Positions 1 to 7,894 are shown, counted from the first letter of the stretch. The stretch is 35,108 nt of DNA from an uncultured beta proteobacterium (GCA_903822435.1 CAIJPE010000194.1:1-35108); one strand, 5' to 3'. The notes: a model not told the origin generated them from the letters alone. Made by a program: numbers and translations.

Positions 1-460
1 GGTGCTGCTGCTGCAAGCGCAAGCCCTGCGCCTGATGGCCAGCCTGGTGGTGCATGTCCGTTCTGACAACCGCCCCATCCTGTGGGCCAACCTCGCCACG
101 CTGCCCGTTCCCCTGGCGGTGATGGGCATGGTGCCTGCGTGGGGGCTGGCCGCAGCGGTGTTCGGCGCCTGGTTGCTGGAGCTGACCTACACCGGCGTGA
201 CATTGCGGGTCGCGGGTCTGAGGGTGCGACAACTCGCGGGGCCGGGCCGACACTGGGCCTGTGTCGCGTGGGCCTTGACGGCCTCGGCAGCAGTCGGCGG
301 CGGGCTGCGGTTCACGTTGCCCGCTGGGCTGGGCCTGTCGATCGGCATTCCACTGATGAGCGCGACCTACGCGGCCGTGCTGTGGCACCTGCGCCCGCTG
401 GAGCGGTCAGAAAGACGGATGCTGGTCCGCCTGCGCCCGGTGCGCCGGGCCGCTCAGTAG
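1..460 (+). CDS. Polysaccharide flippase-like membrane protein, C-terminal part (5' truncated by window)
   Basis: Only the last ~152 residues are visible; the reading frame is open to the left edge. The piece has alternating hydrophobic segments (around residues 25-62, 83-103 and 105-127 of the visible part) separated by short Arg-rich loops, and ends in an Arg-rich cytoplasmic tail. This is the look of the last helices of a Wzx/MATE-type oligosaccharide flippase, which moves lipid-linked sugar units across the inner membrane. The call rests mainly on context: the next genes are a WecG/TagA glycosyltransferase, an EpsA regulator and a MraY/WecA-like transferase, as in exosortase-linked exopolysaccharide loci. 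Its stop overlaps the convergent glycosyltransferase gene by 7 bases. It could be another multi-pass membrane protein such as a Wzy polymerase. Confidence 0.6.
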   Translation, partial: VLLLQAQALRLMASLVVHVRSDNRPILWANLATLPVPLAVMGMVPAWGLAAAVFGAWLLELTYTGVTLRVAGLRVRQLAGPGRHWACVAWALTASAAVGGGLRFTLPAGLGLSIGIPLMSATYAAVLWHLRPLERSERRMLVRLRPVRRAAQ

Positions 461-1200
461 TGGCCCTTCATCAGCAGTGGAAGCAGGCGCATCACACCCA
501 ACAGGCGCCGCAGCCGGCTGGGCTGCTGCAGCACCCGATACAGGCCCTCCAAACCCAGCCGCTGCCAGGCGGGTGGTGCGCGCCTGACGAGCCCGCTGGC
601 CAGGTCGATGGCACCACCGAAGCAGTACAAGCCGATGACTTGCCCGTCGAGTTCGACCAACATGGCGTTGGCCAGCCTGAATTCCTTCTCCGCGCCCAAC
701 CCCAGAACCACATGGTCGGCGCGGAATGCCCGGATAGCCCGCAAAGACTCGGCATGCGCCAGCCGTTCCCCTTCGCTACCAGGCGCATGCTGCGGCGGTG
801 AGAAGCCGGCCACGTCCAGCATCGGCCAGCGTTGCCGCAGGCCATGCACCGCCAGGAGGTTGGACCGGGCGCTGGCCCCCAGCAACAGCAGGCGCTGGCC
901 GTGCCGGGCACTGTGTGCGGCGATCTGGTGGATCAGGTCGGATCCCGAGAGCTTGCGCAACAGGCCTTCCGGATACTTGCGGCGCAGGGCCCACCACACC
1001 CATTGCCCATCCACGCTGACCCGCGCTCGCTGCGAGCGGAGCAGCGCCTGAAGGGCCTCGCTGTACGGGTGGGAAAGCGCAATCTCTGCATTCAGCGTCA
1101 GGTAGGCCCAGCACTGTGCGGTTGCTGGCGGCGGGAACGAATGGGTCTCCGTGATGGGGATTCCGCAGAAGGTCATCGGCCCGGCCGTACGCGGCCTCAT
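454..1200 (-). CDS. WecG/TagA/CpsF family glycosyltransferase
   Basis: A 248-residue protein of the GT26 family, which transfers a sugar (ManNAc-type in the named members) to an undecaprenyl-diphosphate-linked acceptor on the inner face of the membrane. Family marks are the early T-x-N segment (TLN at 35-37), the DG motif at 64-65 followed by an aromatic stretch (the catalytic Asp region of TagA), a central Rossmann-like LLLLGAS strand, and the VVLGLGAEKE loop. The length is normal for the family. The start is chosen because ATG at 1200 overlaps the stop of the upstream regulator as ATGA, which implies translational coupling; an ATG at 1176 is a possible alternative. Being cotranscribed with EpsA and convergent with a flippase end places it in exopolysaccharide assembly. 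The exact sugar is unknown. Confidence 0.88.
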   Translation of the reverse strand: MRPRTAGPMTFCGIPITETHSFPPPATAQCWAYLTLNAEIALSHPYSEALQALLRSQRARVSVDGQWVWWALRRKYPEGLLRKLSGSDLIHQIAAHSARHGQRLLLLGASARSNLLAVHGLRQRWPMLDVAGFSPPQHAPGSEGERLAHAESLRAIRAFRADHVVLGLGAEKEFRLANAMLVELDGQVIGLYCFGGAIDLASGLVRRAPPAWQRLGLEGLYRVLQQPSRLRRLLGVMRLLPLLMKGHY

Positions 1201-2048
1201 CGCGGCGTGGCACCGGGCAGCAGTCCCATGGCGATGGCCTCCGCCACGGCCTGCGTGCGATTGCTGGAACCCAGCCGGCGCAAGATCTTCTGGATGTGAT
1301 TTTTCACGGTCAGCGGGCTGATGGACAGGAGTTGAGCGATCTCGTGGTTGCTCTTCCCATCGCGCACCCACTCCAGGACCTGTCGTTCACGGTCGGTGAC
1401 GCGTTTAACCGCGGGCGACACGGCGCTCTTCAACGCCGGCACGGTTGACGTTGGCGCCTGGGCCAGATCCCGCTCGGTCGCCATCACCCGCTTCCAGATC
1501 CAGTGGAGGTAGGGCAGCAGCAACTCTGTCATGGCCAAGGTCTCCGGCAACGCCGGCTGGCCGGTGTTCGCCAGCACGAAGAAGCACTCCACTTCAGCCG
1601 GTCTTTGCGGCCTGGCCACGCCATGAACCAGCAGACGTTCGATCCCGAACGAGAGCAGCAGCGCCGCGACCGGGGCCACGCAGGCATCCCTCAGCTTTGC
1701 AACGGGCAAGAGCAGGGGGGCTCCCTCGCCCTGCACCCATGTGGCGACGATGAAGCGCAACAGCGGGCCCTGGGCGTCGGTCAAGGCACGGAGCAGTTCG
1801 GGCGACAGCGCGATGCTGTGAAAGACCTCGAAGACGACTTCACGGCGTTGCCGCACATAGGCCCCACAGGCGAGGACCTGATGCGGCAACAGCGTTTGCA
1901 ACTGACTCTGTGTCCAGATGAAGTACTGCGAACGACGTCGCACGGCCGGTCCGGCCTCGACCGTCCGCACGAACGCATCGGCCTGATCGGGCCCCAGGAT
2001 CAACCCATCGGTTGCCTGGCCCGACGCCTCCCTGGCAATCGTGCTCAT
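1197..2048 (-). CDS. epsA: EpsA-type LuxR-family transcriptional regulator (XrtB/PEP-CTERM-associated)
   Basis: A 283-residue DNA-binding protein. The C-terminal LuxR/GerE helix-turn-helix lies at about 217-277 (TDRERQVLEWV, then the SNHEIAQLLSISPLTVKNH recognition unit and a conserved GSSNRTQAV segment). The N-terminal ~190 residues are not a receiver or autoinducer domain; they resemble the sensor half of EpsA regulators found beside exosortase-linked exopolysaccharide operons. The ATG at 2048 has an AGGG ribosome site about 10 bases upstream. The stop overlaps the start of the downstream glycosyltransferase (ATGA), so regulator and enzyme are made together. It is divergent from the MraY/WecA-like gene across 377 bases, a likely place for its operator. 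The EpsA assignment is from recognition of the family, supported by a PEP-CTERM protein elsewhere in the window. Confidence 0.85.
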   Translation of the reverse strand: MSTIAREASGQATDGLILGPDQADAFVRTVEAGPAVRRRSQYFIWTQSQLQTLLPHQVLACGAYVRQRREVVFEVFHSIALSPELLRALTDAQGPLLRFIVATWVQGEGAPLLLPVAKLRDACVAPVAALLLSFGIERLLVHGVARPQRPAEVECFFVLANTGQPALPETLAMTELLLPYLHWIWKRVMATERDLAQAPTSTVPALKSAVSPAVKRVTDRERQVLEWVRDGKSNHEIAQLLSISPLTVKNHIQKILRRLGSSNRTQAVAEAIAMGLLPGATPR

Positions 2049-2425
2049 GTGCGAAACCCTGCTTGAAATGCTGCGTGCCGAGCCACACCAGCGCCCGACG
2101 AGGTTGGCGCCAGCGGGCTCTCCGGCCGCCTGTCCACAGGAAGATCAGCGGCGCTCATGGCATCGACCCGGAAGAACACATCTTGAGGAAACACCCATCT
2201 CCACCAAAGGTGTGCGCCGGTCCCGTCCCCTCGTAATGAGGTTAGGTTTCCGATGTGACCTCAGCATGAAGCCCGGCGACGCGGGAACCGGGTTGGATGG
2301 TTCTTTCGGCTCACGTCCAAGGGCTTTGGTGGCTTTGCCATGAAAGACATCGCCGTCACGATCCACAAGACCCGGCGTCGCCCGAGCGCGCAAACCATGC
2401 CGGGGGCCCAAGGAACATTCCACGC
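2049..2425. promoter_or_regulatory. Divergent intergenic region between EpsA and phosphoglycosyltransferase genes; candidate operator at 2237-2263
   Basis: These 377 bases contain no convincing gene. They must carry promoters for both neighbours. The clearest structure is an inverted repeat, TGAGGT at 2237-2242 and ACCTCA at 2258-2263, with half-site centres 21 bases apart (two DNA turns). A second small repeat, CCTC-N5-GAGG at 2229-2241, shares its right arm. The spacing suits a dimeric helix-turn-helix regulator such as EpsA, but no binding consensus is known to me, so the assignment is inference. No strong -35/-10 pair stands out. The forward gene has an AAGGA ribosome site about 11 bases before its ATG. 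Confidence 0.35.
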
Positions 2426-3598
2426 ATGAACTTCGTGCAGATCGCCTGGATCATGGCGTGCTCGGCTGCGGTTGCACTCTTCATCGTGGGCACGCGGAAA
2501 TGGCACCGCCGCTGGACCAGCGACTTCGAGGCGGGCCAGGCCCGCAAGCACCACCAAGGCTCGCCACCGCGTGTGGGCGTCCTGCCTCTGTGGGCCGGCA
2601 TGGCCCTGGGCCTGGCCATGCTGTGGGAGTCCTCGGCGCCGGACGCTGCGGCTGGCTGGGCGCTGGCGATGATGTCGTGCAGCCTGCCCGCGGTGCTGCT
2701 GGGACTGGCAGAGGACCTGACGAAACGGGTGTCTCCGGTACTGCGGCTGCTGGGTACCGTTGCAGCGGCGGCGCTTGCCATGACCGTGCTGGGGGACCGG
2801 ATCGAACGCGCCGACCTGCCGATGCTCGACGGCGTGCTGGCATTCATCCCGCCCTCGGTCCTGCTTACGATGCTGGTCGTCTGCGGATTCACGCATGCGA
2901 TGAACCTCGTCGACGGGCTCAATGGGCTGGCCTGCGGGCTGGCCCTGGTCATGCTGGGGGGCACCACGCTGGTCGCGAGCCATGTGCAAGACCACGCCGT
3001 GGTTCAGGTGTGCGTGATGCTGGCTTGTGCGGTGGCGGGACTCTGGCTGGTCAACTTTCCGCGGGGCTTGATTTTCCTGGGCGATGGGGGCGCCTATTTC
3101 ATCGGGTTCATGCTGGTCCAGATCTGGCTGCTGATGGTCCACCGCCACCCGGAGCTATCGCCCTGGTTGTTCGTGGCAGTCGGCGCCTATCCCACGACCG
3201 AAACGCTCTTCAGCATCTATCGGCGACGCTTCAGCGGGCGTCGGGCAAAGCCGGCCATGCGAGCCGATCGGCTGCATCTGCACAGCTTGTTGTATCGAAG
3301 GCGCGCGGTACCCCTGGCACGCCGGTGGCGCTGGACAGCGCCTTGGGTGCCCAACGCCGTGACCGGCCTGGTCCTTGCGCTTGCCGCCGCCGTTCCGGTG
3401 GGGCTTGCCGCCAGCGCCCCGTCCGGCACGGTCTGGCCCTTGTGCGTCTTCGCGGCGTCGGCGGCCCTGTACGTACTGACTTTTGGCCGGCTGCTGGTGC
3501 GGGGGCCCAAACCCGGCCCCCAACGCCAGCCGCCTAGCGACGCATCGCCCAAGGTGGCAGGGGTCCGGCTGGGCGTGCCGCGCCACACAGACCCCTGA
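2426..3598 (+). CDS. MraY/WecA-like undecaprenyl-phosphate sugar-1-phosphate transferase (glycosyltransferase family 4)
   Basis: A 390-residue polytopic inner-membrane enzyme expected to start exopolysaccharide repeat-unit synthesis by loading a sugar-1-phosphate onto undecaprenyl phosphate. It begins with a hydrophobic helix (about 5-22). Conserved catalytic loops are visible in order: the LAEDLTKR motif at 95-101 (an E-D version of the usual D-D pair), NLVDGLNGLA at 160-169, FLGDGGAYFIG at 217-227, and the HLH motif at 284-286 matching the carbohydrate-recognition loop of WecA-type enzymes. The ATG at 2426 is chosen because hydrophobic sequence starts right there and an AAGGA site precedes it; in-frame sequence further upstream is Arg/His-rich and unlike a membrane protein. 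It is divergent from epsA. The tail after about residue 365 is Pro/Arg-rich. The substrate sugar cannot be read from sequence. Confidence 0.9.
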   Translation: MNFVQIAWIMACSAAVALFIVGTRKWHRRWTSDFEAGQARKHHQGSPPRVGVLPLWAGMALGLAMLWESSAPDAAAGWALAMMSCSLPAVLLGLAEDLTKRVSPVLRLLGTVAAAALAMTVLGDRIERADLPMLDGVLAFIPPSVLLTMLVVCGFTHAMNLVDGLNGLACGLALVMLGGTTLVASHVQDHAVVQVCVMLACAVAGLWLVNFPRGLIFLGDGGAYFIGFMLVQIWLLMVHRHPELSPWLFVAVGAYPTTETLFSIYRRRFSGRRAKPAMRADRLHLHSLLYRRRAVPLARRWRWTAPWVPNAVTGLVLALAAAVPVGLAASAPSGTVWPLCVFAASAALYVLTFGRLLVRGPKPGPQRQPPSDASPKVAGVRLGVPRHTDP

Positions 3599-3599
3599 C

Positions 3600-3628
3600 A
3601 CGGCCGGCGTGGAGGCCCGCGCGGCCGT
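3600..3628. terminator. GC hairpin between convergent genes
   Basis: A perfect 7-bp inverted repeat, ACGGCCG (3600-3606) and CGGCCGT (3622-3628), sits exactly between the stop of the phosphoglycosyltransferase gene and the stop of the convergent SCO gene. There is no T-tract on either side, so it may act as a weak bidirectional terminator or simply an RNA 3' stabilising hairpin. Confidence 0.35.
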
Positions 3629-4164
3629 CAGGGCAACAACAGAGAGGGCGGCTGGTCGAAGGCGTCCATGGCGCGGACGGCCTGCCCGGCGGGCGAGGCC
3701 AGCACGATCTTGAAGTCGTGCACGATGTGGTCGCCATATTGCCAGTAGCTCACGCCCAGGCTGCGCGCGGCCTGCCGCACTGCCGCGGGGTCGCCACTGA
3801 GGAAGTGCCAGTTGGGGCGCACCAGCTTGTGGTCGGCGCGGTAGGCGGCCCAGTCTGCCGGGCGGTCCTGCGTCGGGTCCAGCCCGATCACGACGAAGTC
3901 CAAGGCCACTTGCCGCTGGTCGGCCAAGTCCTGCACGGCTTGCAGGGTCCGCAGGCTGGTCGAGCAGATGCGGCGGCACGCACCGTAGGCCATGGTCGAG
4001 ACCGTCCAGCGGCCCTCCAGGGCCTGCCATTGCATCGGCTGGCTGCGGTCATCGAGCCAGCGGCCAGGCATCGGATACAGACCCTGCACCGCGTGGGCGC
4101 CGCCCATGGGGCCCATCAGGCTCAAGGCCCCCAGCAGGCATACCGATCGTCGTGTAGGAGTCAT
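3628..4164 (-). CDS. SCO1/SenC-family thioredoxin-fold protein
   Basis: A 178-residue exported protein. Residues 1-25 form a signal peptide (two Arg, a Leu-rich core, Ala-His-Ala end). The thioredoxin-like fold carries the SCO-type C-x3-C pair (C63, C67) and His residues at 146 and 149, about 80 residues later, where SCO proteins place their third copper ligand. SCO proteins deliver copper to cytochrome oxidases or act as periplasmic thiol reductases. The region around the Cys pair (ACRRICSTS) departs from the usual Pro-containing CPxxC form, so the metal role is less certain. The start at 4164 begins the signal peptide; longer in-frame extensions run antisense to the porin gene and look non-coding. 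It is divergent from the porin and PstS-like genes, and no oxidase gene is nearby. Confidence 0.82.
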   Translation of the reverse strand: MTPTRRSVCLLGALSLMGPMGGAHAVQGLYPMPGRWLDDRSQPMQWQALEGRWTVSTMAYGACRRICSTSLRTLQAVQDLADQRQVALDFVVIGLDPTQDRPADWAAYRADHKLVRPNWHFLSGDPAAVRQAARSLGVSYWQYGDHIVHDFKIVLASPAGQAVRAMDAFDQPPSLLLP

Positions 4165-4295
4165 CGGGGCAGGTCGATCCAGAGGTCGCAAGGCACCTCG
4201 AGTCTGCGACGCCTGGGCTCGCTTCAGGCGGGAAAGAAGCCCGTGAAAGCTGTCTTTTTCCTGCTGCGGCAACGCACCGTCCGGCTGATAGTGCA

Positions 4296-4319
4296 GCGGC
4301 GCGGCACCCGCTGCGCCGC
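4296..4319 (+). promoter_or_regulatory. Hairpin in presumed 5' leader of the porin gene
   Basis: GCGGCGC (4296-4302) and GCGCCGC (4313-4319) form a perfect 7-bp stem that extends two pairs inward (one G-U) around a 6-base loop. It ends 32 bases before the porin ATG and leaves the GGAG ribosome site free. It may stabilise the message or affect translation; a chance GC palindrome is also possible. Confidence 0.25.
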
Positions 4320-4351
4320 CCGGCCACGACCCGTCTCGGAGAAGACCACCC

Positions 4352-5710
4352 ATGAAGACCACCCGCATCGTGCAAGCCCTCGCGCTCGCCGGGCTGTGCT
4401 GCGCCTCGCTGCCGCAAGCCCTGGCCGACACGGCCACCGACCGCATCGAAGCGCTCGAAAAGCGCCTGGCCGCGAGTTCACGGCTGATCGAGCAGCTCGC
4501 TGCCCGCGTGGCGGAGCTCGAAAAGCCTGGCAAGCCGGCTCCTGCGGCCGCCGCTGCAGGCCCTGCGGCTGCCACGACGGCCGAGGTCAAGTCGCAGGCC
4601 GAGGCCATCGCCGCCCTGCAGAACAACGTCAGCCAGATCGCAGCCGGGCTGAACCAGCGTGGCAATGACACCGGCGTGCCGCTGCACGGCTTTGCCGACG
4701 TGGGGGGCATGTGGTCCTCGGGCGACGACCCCATCAAGCTGCGCGGCTTCAACGGCGGTACGCTGGACATCTACCTCACGCCGACCTTCGGCGAGCGCAC
4801 CAAGGGCCTGGTGGAGCTGGCCGTGGAATACGGCCGCGACGGCGTGGCTGCCCTGGACATGGAGCGCCTGCAGATCGGATACACCGTCAGCGACGGACTC
4901 ACGCTGTGGGCCGGCCGCTTCCACACGCCCTTCGGCCTGTGGAACACCTCGTTCCACCATGGCGCCAACCTGCAGACCTCCATCACCCGGCCGCGTTTCG
5001 TCGACTTCGAGGACAAGGGCGGCATCATCCCCGCACATTCGGTGGGCCTGTGGGCCAGCGGCAAGTCGCGCCTCGAAGGCGGCCGCGTCACCTACGACGC
5101 CTACGTGGCCAACGGCCCGAGCATCGGCGGGCGCACGCTGGACTACCGCGCCTACACCGACAACAGTGCCAACAAGATGCTGGGCGGGAACCTGGGCTGG
5201 CAACCGGGCGGCAGCCTTTCGGGCCTCACCCTGGGCGCGCACGCCTTCGGCTCGACCGTGGACACGCTGGACGGCAACGGGGCCGTGCTCAACAGCACGC
5301 GGCTGCGCATGGTGGGCGCCTATGCCGGCTATGACGAGAACGACTGGGAGACCATCGTCGAAACCTATCACTTCAACAACGCGGACGTGCTGGGCGGCAA
5401 CAGCCACGCCAGCAACGCCTGGTTCGCACAGGTCGGGCGCACTTTCGGCAGCCTCACGCCCTTCTTCCGGCTGGAGAAGGTCGCTCTCGATTCGGCCGAC
5501 AACTACTTCGCCAGCCAGGAATCCGGCCGTTCCTACCGCCGCACGGCGCTGGGCATGCGGTACGCGCTCGATCCGAAGTCCTCGTTCAAGTTCGAACTCA
5601 GCAGCACGCGCGAAGACGCCGCCAGCCTGATCGACGAAACCGGCACCGTGGTGCCCTTCAGCGCCCGCAGCTACCAGCGCACGGGCTTCCAGTACTCGGT
5701 GGCGTTCTGA
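4352..5710 (+). CDS. Outer-membrane porin with N-terminal coiled coil
   Basis: A 452-residue outer-membrane beta-barrel. A signal peptide (1-25, ending Ala-Leu-Ala) is followed by a heptad-like coiled coil of repeated Leu/Glu/Arg (about 28-64), an Ala/Pro-rich linker, and then alternating amphipathic strands rich in Tyr, Trp, Gly and Asp to the end. The last residue is Phe, the usual Bam recognition signal. Coiled coil plus barrel resembles OprO/OprP and DcaP-like trimeric porins. A GGAG site lies about 10 bases before the ATG. The next gene starts 8 bases after the stop and encodes a PstS-like protein, so the two form an operon, which suggests an anion such as phosphate as cargo; this is inference from context. 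The substrate is not readable from the sequence. Confidence 0.87.
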   Translation: MKTTRIVQALALAGLCCASLPQALADTATDRIEALEKRLAASSRLIEQLAARVAELEKPGKPAPAAAAAGPAAATTAEVKSQAEAIAALQNNVSQIAAGLNQRGNDTGVPLHGFADVGGMWSSGDDPIKLRGFNGGTLDIYLTPTFGERTKGLVELAVEYGRDGVAALDMERLQIGYTVSDGLTLWAGRFHTPFGLWNTSFHHGANLQTSITRPRFVDFEDKGGIIPAHSVGLWASGKSRLEGGRVTYDAYVANGPSIGGRTLDYRAYTDNSANKMLGGNLGWQPGGSLSGLTLGAHAFGSTVDTLDGNGAVLNSTRLRMVGAYAGYDENDWETIVETYHFNNADVLGGNSHASNAWFAQVGRTFGSLTPFFRLEKVALDSADNYFASQESGRSYRRTALGMRYALDPKSSFKFELSSTREDAASLIDETGTVVPFSARSYQRTGFQYSVAF

Positions 5711-5718
5711 GAGAGGCC

Positions 5719-6117
5719 ATGATGATCATCCAACGCCACCACCTCGCCCTGGCCCTGGGCTTCCTGCTCGCCGCCGGCTCCTCGACCGCCGGCGAGCTCA
5801 TCGCCAACGCCTCGGTCACCCTGACGGCCGACGAGGCCAAGGAGGTCTTCCTGGGCGACAAGCAACTGGCCGGCGGCGCCAAGCTGGTTCCGGTCGACAA
5901 CGCGGCCGCGCAAGCCGACTTCCTGAGCAAGGTGCTGCAGACGGACAGCACCAAATACGCAGCCCGCTGGACGAAGAAGTCCTTCCGGGAAGGCTTGACC
6001 GCACCCGCCGTGAAGGGCAGCGACGCCGAGGTCATCGCCTTCGTGAAGTCCACCCCCGGTGCCGTGGGCTACGTCAGCGGCGCCTCCAGCGGGGTCAAGG
6101 TGATCAGCAAGTACTGA
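5719..6117 (+). CDS. Short PstS-like (phosphate-binding-like) periplasmic protein
   Basis: A 132-residue secreted protein with signal peptide (1-25, ending around Ser-Thr-Ala-Gly). The mature part of about 107 residues matches one lobe of PstS-type solute-binding proteins: a 'vflGdk..l..G..lvPvd' segment near 40-60, W and K residues around 80-86, and a C-terminal 'V..tpGAVGYVs' motif near 110-118, which is characteristic of the phosphate-binding family. At less than half the length of full PstS (about 320-350) it cannot form the usual two-lobe clamp. No Pst permease or ATPase is nearby. It follows the porin by 8 bases with a GAGAGAGG ribosome site, so it probably works with the porin or as a ligand sensor. 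An ATG at 5722 is an equally possible start. Confidence 0.8.
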   Translation: MMIIQRHHLALALGFLLAAGSSTAGELIANASVTLTADEAKEVFLGDKQLAGGAKLVPVDNAAAQADFLSKVLQTDSTKYAARWTKKSFREGLTAPAVKGSDAEVIAFVKSTPGAVGYVSGASSGVKVISKY

Positions 6118-6123
6118 ACCCGC

Positions 6124-6150
6124 GCCGGCGGGCGCCAGCTGCCCGCCGGC
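6124..6150 (+). terminator. Strong GC hairpin after the porin/PstS-like operon
   Basis: A perfect 10-bp inverted repeat, GCCGGCGGGC (6124-6133) and GCCCGCCGGC (6141-6150), with a 7-base loop starts 7 bases after the stop of the PstS-like gene. No T-run follows, so it may be a Rho-assisted or U-less terminator, or a 3' end protector. The rest of the 195-base gap to ctpA holds only a weak TATACT box at 6257-6262. Confidence 0.55.
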
Positions 6151-6312
6151 CGCCCGGCCATGTTTCGGGCGCGTAAAGCGCACGTTTGGGTGCGGTACCC
6201 CTGCTCGTGGGGTGCAACTTTGCGACCCCGGGCTGCACCAAGTGTCGAGCCAGTCCTATACTGGTTCCCAGGGTCCGAACAGCCCGCAAACCCCGAAAAA
6301 GGCGCATCCATC

Positions 6313-7758
6313 ATGGGTCGAAAGATGAAAGTTGCCGGCCTGCTGGCCCTGGGAGCCGTCGCCGGCGCCCTGACCACGATGCAGCTGCAGGCCGTGGCCC
6401 GCAACGCGATGGCGCCGCTGCCCCTGGAAGAGGTGCAGCAATTGGCGGCCGTCTTCGACCGCGTCAAGGCCGAGTACGTCGAGCCCGTCGACGAGAAGAA
6501 ACTCATTTCCGACGCCATCGCCGGCATGGTGGCGGGCCTGGATCCCCACTCCCAGTATTTCGACAAGAAGAGCTTCAAGGAATTCCGCGAAAGCACCGGT
6601 GGCAGGTTCATCGGCATCGGCATCGAGATGGGCATGGAAGAGGGCCTGGTGAAGGTCGTCTCGCCGATCGAGGGTTCGCCGGCATTCCGCGTCGGCCTGA
6701 AGCCGGGCGACCTGATCACCCGCATCGACGACACCCCGGTCAAGGGCCTCACGGTCGATCAGGCCGTCAAGCGCATGCGCGGCGAGCCCAACACCAAGGT
6801 CAACCTCACCATCTACCGCAAGGCCGAGAATCGCACCTTCCCGGTCACCATCGTCCGCGAAGAAATCCGCATGCAGAGCGTTCGCGCCGGCATGCCGGCC
6901 CCGGGCATCGGCTGGGTGCGCGTGAGCCAGTTCCAGGACCGCACGGTCGAAGACTTCGTTCGCAAGGTCGAAGACCTTTACAAGCAGGACCCGAACCTCA
7001 AGGGCCTTGTGCTGGACCTGCGCAACGACCCGGGCGGCCTGCTCGACGGCGCCGTGGCCATCAGCGCAGCCTTCCTGCCGGCCGATACGGTGGTGGTGAC
7101 CACCAATGGCCAGATTGCCGAATCCAAGGCGACCTTCCGCGCCAACCCCGATTACTACGCCCGCCGTGGCGGCGGCGACCCGCTCAAGCGCCTGCCCGCC
7201 GCGCTGAAGACCGTGCCGCTGGTGGTGCTGGTCAACGAGGGTTCGGCTTCGGCCAGCGAAATCGTGGCCGGCGCCCTGCAGGACCACAAGCGCGCCACCA
7301 TCATGGGCGCCCAGACCTTCGGCAAGGGCTCGGTGCAGACCGTCCGCCCCCTGCCGGCGGACACCGCGCTGAAAATCACCACCGCGCGCTACTACACCCC
7401 GAGCGGCCGCTCGATCCAGGCCAAGGGCATCGTGCCCGATGTGTGGCTGGACGAAACTGCCGAGGGCAACGTGTATGCCGCCTTGCGCATGCGCGAAGCC
7501 GACCTGGACAAGCACCTGACCGGCACCGACGAGAAGAAGGACGCGGAGCGCGAAAAGGCGCGTGAAGAAGCCCGCAAGAAGCTGGAAGAGCAACTGGCCA
7601 AGTCCAAGGAACCGATCAAGCCGCTGCCGGAATTCGGCACCGCCGAGGATTTCCCGCTGCAGCAGGCTGCCAACCAGTTGCGCGGCCTGCCCGTGATGGC
7701 CAGCAAGACAGCCGCCAGCGAGCAGCGCGCCGAGGCTCCTGCGGCGCCGTCGAAATAG
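6313..7758 (+). CDS. ctpA: S41 family C-terminal processing peptidase
   Basis: A 481-residue periplasmic serine protease that trims protein C-termini. Order of parts: N-terminal signal or anchor (1-29), N-terminal helical domain, PDZ domain (about 98-175) with the GIGIEMG and GSPAFRVGLKPGDLI segments, then the S41 core. The catalytic Ser is S313 in GSASASE and the Lys is K338 in TFGKGS; the 25-residue gap equals that of E. coli Prc (S430/K455). A C-terminal Glu/Lys-rich helix (about 395-430) and an Ala/Glu-rich tail end the protein. The ATG at 6313 directly precedes the signal sequence. In Burkholderiales such a gene often sits just before a MoeB/ThiF gene, as here. Confidence 0.94.
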   Translation: MGRKMKVAGLLALGAVAGALTTMQLQAVARNAMAPLPLEEVQQLAAVFDRVKAEYVEPVDEKKLISDAIAGMVAGLDPHSQYFDKKSFKEFRESTGGRFIGIGIEMGMEEGLVKVVSPIEGSPAFRVGLKPGDLITRIDDTPVKGLTVDQAVKRMRGEPNTKVNLTIYRKAENRTFPVTIVREEIRMQSVRAGMPAPGIGWVRVSQFQDRTVEDFVRKVEDLYKQDPNLKGLVLDLRNDPGGLLDGAVAISAAFLPADTVVVTTNGQIAESKATFRANPDYYARRGGGDPLKRLPAALKTVPLVVLVNEGSASASEIVAGALQDHKRATIMGAQTFGKGSVQTVRPLPADTALKITTARYYTPSGRSIQAKGIVPDVWLDETAEGNVYAALRMREADLDKHLTGTDEKKDAEREKAREEARKKLEEQLAKSKEPIKPLPEFGTAEDFPLQQAANQLRGLPVMASKTAASEQRAEAPAAPSK

Positions 7759-7798
7759 GCGGCGGCTGCCGGGCAGGGCAGCTTTCGAGGTCTGCGTC

Positions 7799-7876
7799 GG
7801 CCCGTTCGCGCGGGCAGCACCGCCCCAAGGCCCGCTCGCGCGGGCAGCACCATCCAAGGCCCGCTCGCGCGGGCCT
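7799..7876. repeat. Three tandem ~30-bp hairpin-forming repeats between ctpA and moeB
   Basis: Three copies of a roughly 29-30 base unit start at 7799, 7829 and 7858; the last is truncated. Each contains a self-complementary core, GCCCGC-TCGC-GCGGGC (one base differs in copy 1), giving a 6-bp stem with a 4-base loop, followed in copies 1 and 2 by AGCACC and a short variable stretch. The array fills the gap between two co-oriented genes, so it may act as a multi-hairpin transcription terminator or attenuator. Copy number could vary between strains. It is far too short and close-packed to be a CRISPR array. Confidence 0.8.
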
Positions 7877-7894
7877 GTGTCATTCTCCAGCGCC

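Noticed and set aside
7799..7876. Tandem repeats considered as a short CRISPR array
   Set aside because: Units are contiguous with only 7-8 variable bases, no spacers of normal length and no cas genes.
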